Below, one piece after another: positions 1 through 5,394 of a stretch of 5,394 nucleotides of DNA. The position numbers and the translations under genes are program-made. Origin of the DNA: Phenylobacterium sp. (GTDB taxonomy: Bacteria; Pseudomonadota; Alphaproteobacteria; Caulobacterales; Caulobacteraceae); assembly GCA_028291285.1 (NCBI GenBank), contig JAQGIJ010000166.1, forward strand, positions 1 to 5,394. The letters run 5' to 3'. The stretch's first letter is position 1. Each line of letters begins with the position of its first letter. The notes beneath the pieces are model-generated. The model was not told the DNA's origin. It ran no database searches and worked only from the letters and a program-made list of their open reading frames with translations.

Positions 1-1302
1 GGCTCCTTCTGGGCCTACTACGAGCTCGGCTGGGGCGGCTGGTGGTTCTGGGATCCCGTCGAGAACGCCTCCTTCATGCCCTGGCTGGTGGCCGCGGCCC
101 TGCTGCATTCGGCGATCGTGACCGAGAAGCGGGGCGCGCTCGCCGGCTGGACGGTGTTCCTGGCGCTCGGGGCCTTCACCTTCTCGATGCTGGGCGCCTT
201 CCTGGTGCGTTCCGGCGTGCTCACCTCGGTGCACGCCTTCGCTGTCGACCCGACCCGGGGCGTCCTGCTGCTGATCATCCTCGGCGTCACCGCCGGCGGG
301 GCCTTCGCCCTGTACGCCTGGCGCGCCCCGGCGCTCTCGCCGGGCGGGGTGTTCGCGCCGGTCAGCCGCGAGAGCGCGCTGGTGCTCAACAACATCCTGC
401 TGGCCGCAGCGACCGCCACCGTGCTGCTGGGCACCCTCTATCCGCTGATCCGCGAGGCGATGACCGGCGAGGCGATCTCGGTGGGCCCGCCCTATTTCAA
501 CCTGACCTTCACGCCGCTGATGGCGGCGCTGTTGATCCTGCTGCCGTCCGGCCCCTTGCTCGCCTGGAAGCGCGGAGACGCCGGCGGCGCGGCGCAGCGG
601 CTCTGGGCCGCGGCCCTCGTCGCCCTGGCGGTGGGCCTGGCGTCCTATGCGCTGGTCAGCCCGCGCAGGGCGCTGGGCGCTGCGGGCCTGGCGCTCGGCG
701 CCTGGCTGATCGCCGGCGCCGCCGCCGAGCTTCTTGAACGGACGCGCGCCTTCCGTATCCCCGCGGCCGAGAGCTGGCGCAGGCTGGTGACCCTGCCGCG
801 CGGGGCCTGGGGCATGACCCTGGCGCACCTGGGCCTGGGGGTATTCGTGCTCGGCGCCTGTTTCGAGACCGGCTGGCGGGCGGAGGCTGCCGAGACCCTG
901 CCGCTCGGCGGCAGCCTCGACGTCGGCGGCTACCACCTGACCCTGCAGCAGGTGGGCGAGGTGGAAGGCCCCAACTACGATGCTGAGCGCGGACTCGTGT
1001 CGGTCACCCGGGCCGGCGCGCCGGTCTGCCGCGCCACGCCCGAGCGGCGGGTCTACGAGACCGGCGGCCAGACCACCTCGGAGGTCTCCATCTGCTATCG
1101 CGGTCCGAGCCACCTCTATGTCGTCCTGGGCGAGCGGCGGGCGGCGGCGGGCCGGCCCGTCTGGCTGGTGCGGGCGTACTGGAATCCCTGGGCCAGCCTG
1201 CTGTTCGCCGGGCCGGTGATCATGGCGCTGGGCGGGCTGGTCTCGCTCTCCGACCGGCGCCTGCGCTTAGGCATCGGCCACCGGCGCGAGCAGCCGGCGT
1301 GA
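1..1302 (+). CDS. ccmF: Cytochrome c haem lyase subunit CcmF (CycK), 5'-truncated by the window edge
   Basis: This integral inner-membrane protein takes haem from holo-CcmE and, with CcmH (and CcmI), attaches it to apocytochrome c on the periplasmic side (System I maturation). The reading frame is open from base 1 and gives 433 residues before TGA; the family is usually about 650 residues, so roughly the first third lies upstream. Visible residues 11-22 ([12 protein letters not shown]) are the tryptophan-rich WWD haem-handling motif. His78 (in SVHAF) and His276 (in AHLGLG) sit where the family has its conserved haem-ligand histidines. About nine hydrophobic segments follow, including ones near 50-72, 86-108, 128-152, 200-243, 268-289 and 396-415. 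A periplasmic domain lies at about 291-395, with the family-like stretches [14 protein letters not shown] and, at the end, [13 protein letters not shown]. Only three cysteines are visible (287, 343, 365), two of them in the periplasmic domain. It overlaps ccmH by 4 bases, which suggests translational coupling in a cyc operon. Confidence 0.96.
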   Translation, partial: GSFWAYYELGWGGWWFWDPVENASFMPWLVAAALLHSAIVTEKRGALAGWTVFLALGAFTFSMLGAFLVRSGVLTSVHAFAVDPTRGVLLLIILGVTAGGAFALYAWRAPALSPGGVFAPVSRESALVLNNILLAAATATVLLGTLYPLIREAMTGEAISVGPPYFNLTFTPLMAALLILLPSGPLLAWKRGDAGGAAQRLWAAALVALAVGLASYALVSPRRALGAAGLALGAWLIAGAAAELLERTRAFRIPAAESWRRLVTLPRGAWGMTLAHLGLGVFVLGACFETGWRAEAAETLPLGGSLDVGGYHLTLQQVGEVEGPNYDAERGLVSVTRAGAPVCRATPERRVYETGGQTTSEVSICYRGPSHLYVVLGERRAAAGRPVWLVRAYWNPWASLLFAGPVIMALGGLVSLSDRRLRLGIGHRREQPA

Positions 1303-1748
1303 GGGTCCGCGCGGTCCTGGCCGCGATCGCGGCCGTTCTCTGCATGGCCGCGGCCGCCGATCCCTCCGAACGTCTGCCCGATCCTGCCCAGGAAGCGCGC
1401 GCGCGGCACATTTTCGAGCAGGTGCGCTGCCTCGTCTGCCAGAACGAGTCCATCGACGACAGTGAGGCCGAGCTCGCCCGCGACCTGCGCGGGATCGTCC
1501 GCGACCAGGTGCGGCAGGGGCGCAGCGACGACCAGATCAAGCACTTCCTGGTCGACCGCTACGGCGAGTTCGTGCTGATGCGGCCGACCTTCTCGGCCGG
1601 CAACGCGGCGCTCTGGCTGGGTCCGTTCCTGGTCGTGGCGCTTGGAGGGATCCTGCTCGTCGTGCGCCTGCGCAGCCGCGCCGCCGAACCGGAGCTCGAC
1701 GAAGCGGACGCCGAGCGCCTGCGACGGCTGACGGACGAAGCGCCCTGA
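1299..1748 (+). CDS. ccmH: Cytochrome c maturation thioredox protein CcmH (CycL)
   Basis: CcmH is a membrane-anchored periplasmic thiol oxidoreductase that reduces the haem-binding CXXC cysteines of apocytochrome c before haem attachment by CcmF. The product has 149 residues. It has a signal peptide (about residues 1-20, [12 protein letters not shown] then an alanine run), the family motif [13 protein letters not shown] with redox Cys44 and Cys47, the helical-bundle stretch ending [12 protein letters not shown], one membrane segment (about 105-123) and a short charged cytoplasmic tail. The GTG at 1299 is chosen because the only nearby ATG (1344) would remove the signal peptide, and because GTGA overlaps the ccmF stop. 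No strong ribosome-binding site precedes it, so translation is probably coupled to ccmF. The length matches the short, unfused CcmH of alphaproteobacteria rather than the CcmH-CcmI fusion of Escherichia coli. Cys15 lies within the signal peptide and should be absent from the mature protein. Confidence 0.96.
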   Translation: MRVRAVLAAIAAVLCMAAAADPSERLPDPAQEARARHIFEQVRCLVCQNESIDDSEAELARDLRGIVRDQVRQGRSDDQIKHFLVDRYGEFVLMRPTFSAGNAALWLGPFLVVALGGILLVVRLRSRAAEPELDEADAERLRRLTDEAP

Positions 1749-1776
1749 CACACCAGCGCCCCAGAACCGTCCTGAT

Positions 1777-1789
1777 CCCGCGCCGCGGG
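1777..1789 (+). repeat. Short inverted repeat after ccmH
   Basis: CCCGC (1777-1781) and GCGGG (1785-1789) form a perfect 5-base-pair stem with a 3-base loop, 28 bases after the ccmH stop. No T tract follows, so it is not a standard intrinsic terminator. It could attenuate read-through from the cyc genes or protect the 3' end of the transcript. At this GC content such a stem can also arise by chance. Confidence 0.25.
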
Positions 1790-1804
1790 TGACCTAAACG
1801 TAAC
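1789..1804 (+). promoter_or_regulatory. Direct repeat GTGAC-N6-GTAAC, possible response-regulator site
   Basis: GTGAC (1789-1793) and GTAAC (1800-1804) are spaced 11 bases apart, start to start. That is one helical turn, the usual spacing of the tandem half-sites bound by OmpR/PhoB-family winged-helix regulators. The second half-site touches the CTTGAG -35 candidate, a position typical of activator sites. The gene for an OmpR-family regulator lies downstream in the same presumed operon, so autoregulation is possible. The half-sites are short and differ by one base, so chance is not excluded. Confidence 0.25.
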
Positions 1805-1832
1805 TTGAGAGCCTTCCCGCTCTCGTGCATCG
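1804..1832 (+). promoter_or_regulatory. Candidate heat-shock sigma-32-like promoter for degP
   Basis: CTTGAG at 1804-1809 differs by one base from the sigma-32 -35 consensus CTTGAA. Fifteen bases later, GTGCATCG (1825-1832) keeps only the central CAT of the -10 consensus CCCCATNT. The spacing suits sigma-32, and degP is a classic envelope or heat stress gene. The -10 match is poor and I see no better housekeeping -10, so this is a candidate only. If it is right, the transcript would begin near 1838-1840 and the in-frame GTG at 1825 would lie outside it. Confidence 0.3.
1807..1824 (+). repeat. Perfect inverted repeat GAGAGC-N6-GCTCTC upstream of degP
   Basis: The arms at 1807-1812 and 1819-1824 are exact reverse complements separated by CTTCCC. 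The dyad lies between the candidate -35 and -10 elements, so it could be a dimeric regulator's operator or merely a chance dyad. No T run follows, which argues against a terminator role. Confidence 0.3.
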
Positions 1833-1858
1833 AACCTACGTTGTCGGGGCGCGCCCAC

Positions 1859-1884
1859 GTGCGGCGCGCACAAGGATCAGAAGG
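1859..1884 (+). promoter_or_regulatory. degP: Leader hairpin and ribosome-binding site of degP
   Basis: GTGCG (1859-1863) and CGCAC (1867-1871) form a perfect 5-base-pair stem with loop GCG. The purine-rich AAGGATCAGAAGG (1872-1884) follows directly, three bases before the ATG at 1888. AAGGA (1872-1876) lies 11 bases from the ATG and AGAAGG (1879-1884) lies 3, so AAGGA or the purines between them probably act as the Shine-Dalgarno element. This purine tract is the main reason for choosing 1888 as the start. Confidence 0.5.
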
Positions 1885-1887
1885 CTT

Positions 1888-3462
1888 ATGACTTCAAAGA
1901 AGACGGGTTACCTCCTTGGCGCGCTGGCCGGCGCTGGTGTTATGGCCGCCGCGGTGGCCGGCGCCGGGGTGCGGCTGCCGGCGGCCCATGCTGACCAGCC
2001 CCAGCTCATTCGCGCGTCGACCGCGCCGATCTTCGCGCCGCCGCCCGGTGCGCCCATGTCCTTCGCCGACATCTTCGACCGCGTCTCGCCGGCGGTGGTG
2101 TCGATCAATGTCACCAGCCGGGTGGACACCAGCGCGCTGCGCATCCCCGGTCTTCCCTTCGACCTGGTGCCGCGCGGCGGCGGCGGGGACGACGAGGACA
2201 ACAACAACAGCGGCCCGCCCCAGGGTGGTCGCACCGACAAGGGCCAGCCGAAGCTGCCGGCCCAGCAGTCCGCCGGCTCCGGCTTCTTCATCTCGCCGGA
2301 CGGCTACGTCGTCACCAACAACCACGTCGTGGAGAACGCCGAGACCATCAAGGTCGTCCTGAAGGACGAGACCGAGCTCGACGCCACCGTCGTCGGCCGC
2401 GACGAGGCCACCGACCTGGCGGTGATCAAGGTCAAGGGCGGCAAGGGGCCGTTCCCCTTCGTCAACTTCGAGAACTCCGCGCGCCCGCGCGTCGGCGACT
2501 GGGTGATCGCCGTGGGCAACCCGTTCGGCCTCGGCGGCACCGCCACGGCCGGGATCATCTCCGCCTACGGCCGCGACATCGGCGAGACCTTCGTCGACTA
2601 CATCCAGATCGACGCCCCCATCAACCGCGGCAATTCCGGCGGTCCGACGTTCGACATCTACGGCCGGGTGATCGGGGTGAACACGGCGATCTTCTCGCCC
2701 TCCGGCGGCTCGGTGGGCATCGGCTTCGCCATTCCGGCCGAGGTGGCCGACCAGGTGACCAAGACGTTGATCGGCGGCCACGCCATCGAGCGCGGCTACA
2801 TCGGCGCCACCATCCAGAACTTCACCTCGGAAATGGCCGAAGCCCAGGGTATGGGCGAGCAGCGCGGCGCCATCATCGCCGACCTGGCGGCGGGCGGGCC
2901 GTCGCAGCGCGCGGGTCTTGCGGCTGGCGACGTGATCGTCTCCGTCAACGGCCATACTGTGAAGACCTCCTCCGAGCTCACGCGCGAGGTGGCCAAGGCC
3001 CGGCCTGGTGACGTCCTGCGCCTCGACGTGATCCGCGATGGGCGTCATCGCACCGTCGATGTGCGCTCGGGCGTGCGGCCGTCGGAGAAGGAGCTGGCCG
3101 CCAACGAGAACTCGCCGGACGGCCAGGGCGGCGGCGGCTCGGGCGCGCCGCAGGCGCCGCACGCGCCGATGATCCTGGGCCTGACGCTCTCGCCGCTCGA
3201 CGAGCCCACCCGCCGCCAGCTCGGCCTGCCCGCGACCGTCCACGGCGCGGTGGTGTTGGCCGTGGATTCCAGCTCCGACGCCGGCCAGAAGGGTCTGAAG
3301 CGCGGCGACGTCATCGTCCGCGCCGGGGACACGCCGGTCTCCAGCGCGGCCGAGGTCTCGGCTGCGGTGCAGTCCGCCAAGAAGGCCAAGCGGCAGAGCG
3401 TGCTGCTGGGCGTCTACCGTGGCGGACGGACGCTCTTCCTTCCGCTGAAGATCGAGGGTTAG
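1888..3462 (+). CDS. degP: Periplasmic Do-type serine protease/chaperone DegP (HtrA family)
   Basis: This ATP-independent periplasmic protease and chaperone degrades or holds misfolded envelope proteins. From the ATG at 1888 the product has 524 residues. A signal peptide has Lys4-Lys5, a hydrophobic core at about 7-28 and likely cleavage after AHA at 33-35. The trypsin-like domain (about 58-295) carries the full catalytic triad: His146 in TNNHVV, Asp176 in ATDLAV and Ser250 in GNSGGP. Two PDZ domains follow (about 299-395 and 425-520), joined by a Gly/Pro-rich linker at about 405-427. Residues 97-128 form a low-complexity insert rich in Gly, Asp, Asn and Gln, at the position of the LA regulatory loop. 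An upstream in-frame GTG (1825) would add 21 Arg-rich residues ahead of the signal peptide and has no good ribosome-binding site, so it is rejected. Two PDZ domains and length fit DegP/MucD-type proteases; which subtype it is cannot be told by eye. The response regulator starts 27 bases after the stop. Confidence 0.97.
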   Translation: MTSKKTGYLLGALAGAGVMAAAVAGAGVRLPAAHADQPQLIRASTAPIFAPPPGAPMSFADIFDRVSPAVVSINVTSRVDTSALRIPGLPFDLVPRGGGGDDEDNNNSGPPQGGRTDKGQPKLPAQQSAGSGFFISPDGYVVTNNHVVENAETIKVVLKDETELDATVVGRDEATDLAVIKVKGGKGPFPFVNFENSARPRVGDWVIAVGNPFGLGGTATAGIISAYGRDIGETFVDYIQIDAPINRGNSGGPTFDIYGRVIGVNTAIFSPSGGSVGIGFAIPAEVADQVTKTLIGGHAIERGYIGATIQNFTSEMAEAQGMGEQRGAIIADLAAGGPSQRAGLAAGDVIVSVNGHTVKTSSELTREVAKARPGDVLRLDVIRDGRHRTVDVRSGVRPSEKELAANENSPDGQGGGGSGAPQAPHAPMILGLTLSPLDEPTRRQLGLPATVHGAVVLAVDSSSDAGQKGLKRGDVIVRAGDTPVSSAAEVSAAVQSAKKAKRQSVLLGVYRGGRTLFLPLKIEG

Positions 3463-3489
3463 GCTCCGACAAAGGGCCGGGGGGCTGAC

Positions 3490-4161
3490 ATGCGGATCCT
3501 GATCGTGGAGGACGACGTGGAGGCGGCCGACGCCATGGAGCGCGGCCTCTCCGAGGCCGGCCACGCCTGCGTGCGCGCGGCCGACGGCCAGGCCGGTCTC
3601 GAAGCCTCGCACACGGGGCCCTTCGACGTGATGATCGTCGACCGGATGATGCCGCGCATGGACGGCGTCAGCCTGCTGGAGAGCCTGCGGCGCGAGGGCG
3701 ACGCCACCCCGGTGCTGTTCCTCTCGGCGCTGGGAGAGGTCGGCGATCGCGTGACGGGCCTGAAGGCCGGGGCCGACGACTACCTGGTCAAGCCCTACGC
3801 CTTCGCCGAGCTGATCGCGCGCGTCGAGGCGCTGGCCCGCCGGCGCGAGACCGGTTCGGTGCAGACGCTGCTTCGCGTGGGCGATCTGGAGATGGATCTG
3901 ATCGGCCGCACGGTCCACCGCCAGGGCAAGGAGATCGACTTGCAGCCCCGGGAGTTCCAGCTCCTGGAGTTCCTGATGCGGCACGCCGGCCAGTCGGTCA
4001 CCCGCACCATGCTGTTGGAGAAGGTCTGGGAATACCACTTCGACCCGCAGACCAACGTCATCGACGTCCACGTCTCGCGCCTGCGCTCGAAGATCGACAG
4101 GGGCTTCGACCGGCCCATGCTGCAGACCGTGCGGGGCGCAGGCTACCGGCTGGATGCCTAG
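3490..4161 (+). CDS. OmpR/PhoB-family response regulator
   Basis: This cytoplasmic DNA-binding regulator is presumably phosphorylated by the kinase encoded next to it. The 223-residue product has a receiver domain (about 1-115) with acidic pocket Asp8-Asp9, phosphoacceptor Asp51 (in MIVDRMMP), switch Ser79, Tyr98 and Lys101-Pro102 (in DDYLVKP). A winged-helix DNA-binding domain (about 127-222) has the family stretches LQPREFQLLEFL, VIDVHVSRLRSKID and, at the wing, VRGAGYRL. All residues needed for phosphorylation are present. A GGGGGG run at 3479-3484, five bases before ATG, is a weak ribosome-binding site. The 27-base gap to degP suggests one transcript. The protein resembles regulators often labelled CusR/CopR/QseB-like, but target genes cannot be read from the sequence, so no symbol is given. 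The start codon matches the usual MRILIVEDD beginning. Confidence 0.96.
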   Translation: MRILIVEDDVEAADAMERGLSEAGHACVRAADGQAGLEASHTGPFDVMIVDRMMPRMDGVSLLESLRREGDATPVLFLSALGEVGDRVTGLKAGADDYLVKPYAFAELIARVEALARRRETGSVQTLLRVGDLEMDLIGRTVHRQGKEIDLQPREFQLLEFLMRHAGQSVTRTMLLEKVWEYHFDPQTNVIDVHVSRLRSKIDRGFDRPMLQTVRGAGYRLDA

Positions 4162-5394
4162 ATCCCGCGGGCTGGAGATGCGCCTGCCGCGCATCTTCCG
4201 CACCACCCCGTTCCGGCTGACGCTGCTCTTCCTGGCGCTGTTCGCCGCCGCCGCCAGCGCCTTCCTGGCCTACATCTATGTGGCCACCGCCGGCGAGGCG
4301 ACCCGCCGCACGGACCGCGAGATCACCCGCGAGATGCGCTCGCTCGTGGCCGCCTACGACCGCGCCGGCGTCGATGCGGTCAACCAGTCGCTGATCGAGC
4401 GCGCCGCCAGCGAGCGGCCCTTCCTCTACCTGCTGATGAGCCCGGACGGGAAGCGGATCTCCGGCTCGATCGAGGAATCCCCCGTCGAGCACTTCCAGGG
4501 CCAGCCGGACTGGACGACCTTCCAGGTCTCCGACGTCCAGGGCGGCCGGGTGGTCAAGCACCCGGCGCGCGGCCTGCAGGAGCGGCTGCACGGCGGCGAG
4601 ATCCTGTTCGTCGGCGCTGACGTCGGCGAGGACCAGGCCTATGTGGTCAAAGTGGTCCGTGCGCTCTGGGGCGCGGGCGCGCTGGTGATCATCCTGGGGC
4701 TCGCCGGCGGCGTGCTGGTCAGCCGCAACGTCTCGCGCAGCATGGCGAGCCTCACCGAAGTGGTGGACGCGGTGCGGGGCGGGGACCTCGCCGCGCGCGC
4801 GGCGGTGCGCGGCGCCCGCGACGAGTTCGACGAGCTGGCCGCCGGCGTCAACGAGATGCTGGACCGGCTGGAACGCTCGATGGCGGGCCACCGCCACGCC
4901 GGCGACGCCATCGCCCACGATCTGCGTTCGCCGCTCACCCGCCTGCGCGCGCGGCTCGAGGCGGCCTACATCGACGTGGAGGCCGGCAGGGGCGACCCCA
5001 CCCAGGCCCTGGTCCAGGCCCTGGAGGACACCGACGGGGTGCTGAAGACCTTCGCCGCCGTCCTATCCATCGCCCGGCTGCAGGCCGCCGGGACCGCGCC
5101 CGACCCGGTGCTGTTCGATCCCGCTGAGCTCGCCTCCGGCGTCGCCGAGCTCTACGAGCCGCTCTGTGAGGAGAAGGGGATCGATTTCGACGCCGAGCTG
5201 ACCCACGGCCTGGCCGTGCGCGCCAACCGCGAGTTCCTGGCCCAGGCCCTGGCCAACATCCTCGACAACGCCGTCAAGTACACGCCAGCCGGCGGGGCGA
5301 TCATGCTGCGCCTGCGCCGCCGCTCCTCCGGCGAGGTGGAGATGTCGGTGACCGACACCGGCCCCGGCGTGCCGGAAGCCGATCGCGAGCGCGT
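4154..5394 (+). CDS. Membrane sensor histidine kinase, 3'-truncated by the window edge
   Basis: This is the likely partner kinase of the regulator just upstream. The frame is open from the ATG at 4154, overlapping the regulator's last 8 bases, to the window end (413 codons and 2 bases). An N-terminal membrane segment (about 21-43) and a second (about 170-190) flank a periplasmic sensor region of about 125 residues in which I recognise no domain. A HAMP linker (about 190-242) comes next, then a HisKA dimerisation domain with phospho-acceptor His255 in AIAHDLRSPLTRLR. The ATPase domain shows the N box (LANILDNAVKYTP, Asn372) and the G1 box (DTGPGVP, 401-407) before the sequence ends; the remaining ATP-lid and G2 part, perhaps 50-60 residues, lies outside. 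An alternative ATG at 4178 (residue 9) has purines immediately before it and would start 16 bases after the regulator's stop, so the exact start is uncertain. The overlap implies coupled translation. Confidence 0.95.
   Translation, partial: MPRSRGLEMRLPRIFRTTPFRLTLLFLALFAAAASAFLAYIYVATAGEATRRTDREITREMRSLVAAYDRAGVDAVNQSLIERAASERPFLYLLMSPDGKRISGSIEESPVEHFQGQPDWTTFQVSDVQGGRVVKHPARGLQERLHGGEILFVGADVGEDQAYVVKVVRALWGAGALVIILGLAGGVLVSRNVSRSMASLTEVVDAVRGGDLAARAAVRGARDEFDELAAGVNEMLDRLERSMAGHRHAGDAIAHDLRSPLTRLRARLEAAYIDVEAGRGDPTQALVQALEDTDGVLKTFAAVLSIARLQAAGTAPDPVLFDPAELASGVAELYEPLCEEKGIDFDAELTHGLAVRANREFLAQALANILDNAVKYTPAGGAIMLRLRRRSSGEVEMSVTDTGPGVPEADRER

Larger units (their letters stand above)
1749..1887 (+). 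other. Intergenic region between ccmH and degP, probable promoter region
   Basis: This 139-base gap is the only sizeable non-coding stretch in the window. It is less GC-rich in its middle (about 1791-1810, with CTAAACGTAACTTGA) than the surrounding genes, as expected for a promoter. It holds a CTTGAG element, a direct repeat GTGAC-N6-GTAAC, and perfect short inverted repeats at 1777-1789, 1807-1824 and 1859-1871. None of the hairpins is followed by a T run, so I see no classic intrinsic terminator. A GTG at 1825 is in frame with degP, but the 21 extra residues it would add look like translated leader rather than protein. Confidence 0.6.

Noticed and set aside
42..737. Plus-strand frame of 231 codons inside ccmF
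   Set aside because: It is an alternate frame of ccmF with an Arg/Gly/Ala-rich product; the ccmF frame carries the WWD motif and the membrane segments.
1791..1810. CtrA-type site (TTAA-N7-TTAA) upstream of degP
   Set aside because: The AT-richer stretch has CTAA and TAAC, but not two TTAA half-sites at the required spacing.
1777..1830. Intrinsic terminator after ccmH
   Set aside because: Two short stems are present but neither is followed by a T tract, so a Rho-independent terminator is not supported.
1847..1861. GGGCGCGCCC palindrome and adjacent CACGTG
   Set aside because: Perfect short palindromes are expected by chance in such GC-rich sequence, and I know no alphaproteobacterial regulator at degP that would bind them.
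3463..3489. Separate promoter or terminator between degP and the response regulator
   Set aside because: The 27-base gap has no convincing promoter elements and no hairpin with a T run; a shared transcript is the simpler reading.
1894..4206. Very long open frame (770 codons) on the minus strand across degP and the response regulator
   Set aside because: It is antisense to two genes with complete catalytic motifs. Its product is a low-complexity Arg/Asp/His/Val-rich chain with no recognisable domain. High third-position GC commonly leaves antisense frames open.
4058..4918. Minus-strand frame of 286 codons over the histidine kinase
   Set aside because: It is antisense to the kinase frame, has biased composition, no recognisable motif and is explained by GC-rich codon use.

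Overview
The window is a GC-rich (about 70% by eye), densely packed stretch of a bacterial chromosome with all genes on the + strand. Codon use (G/C at nearly every third position), the separate ccmF and ccmH genes, and the order ccmF-ccmH-degP-response regulator-histidine kinase point to an alphaproteobacterium. A Caulobacter/Phenylobacterium-like member of the Caulobacterales is my best guess, but sequence reading alone cannot settle the genus.

Layout. Positions 1-1302 hold the C-terminal two thirds of ccmF (cycK), which starts before the window. ccmH (cycL, 1299-1748) overlaps it by 4 bases (GTGA). A 139-base non-coding gap (1749-1887) is the only real intergenic region and the likely place of a promoter. 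It contains a possible heat-shock-type promoter, an 11-base-spaced direct repeat and several short inverted repeats. degP, a periplasmic Do-type serine protease with two PDZ domains, follows at 1888-3462. After 27 bases comes an OmpR-family response regulator (3490-4161), then an overlapping membrane histidine kinase (4154 to the window end, cut off within its ATPase domain).

How the genes fit together. CcmF and CcmH act in the last steps of cytochrome c maturation: CcmH keeps apocytochrome cysteines reduced and CcmF transfers haem to them. DegP degrades or refolds misfolded periplasmic proteins. The two-component pair has a periplasmic sensor loop and may monitor envelope state. degP, regulator and kinase probably form one transcript, separate from or only partly coupled to the cyc operon. 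From memory, the same order (cycHJKL, degP, regulator, kinase, often then glnE) occurs in rhizobia and relatives, so this looks like a conserved chromosomal neighbourhood.

I saw no mobile element, tRNA, rRNA, CRISPR array or clear sign of horizontal transfer, and no strong case for a previously undescribed system. The points most worth a second look are the degP promoter region, the cysteine pair in the periplasmic domain of CcmF, and the unknown signal of the kinase.
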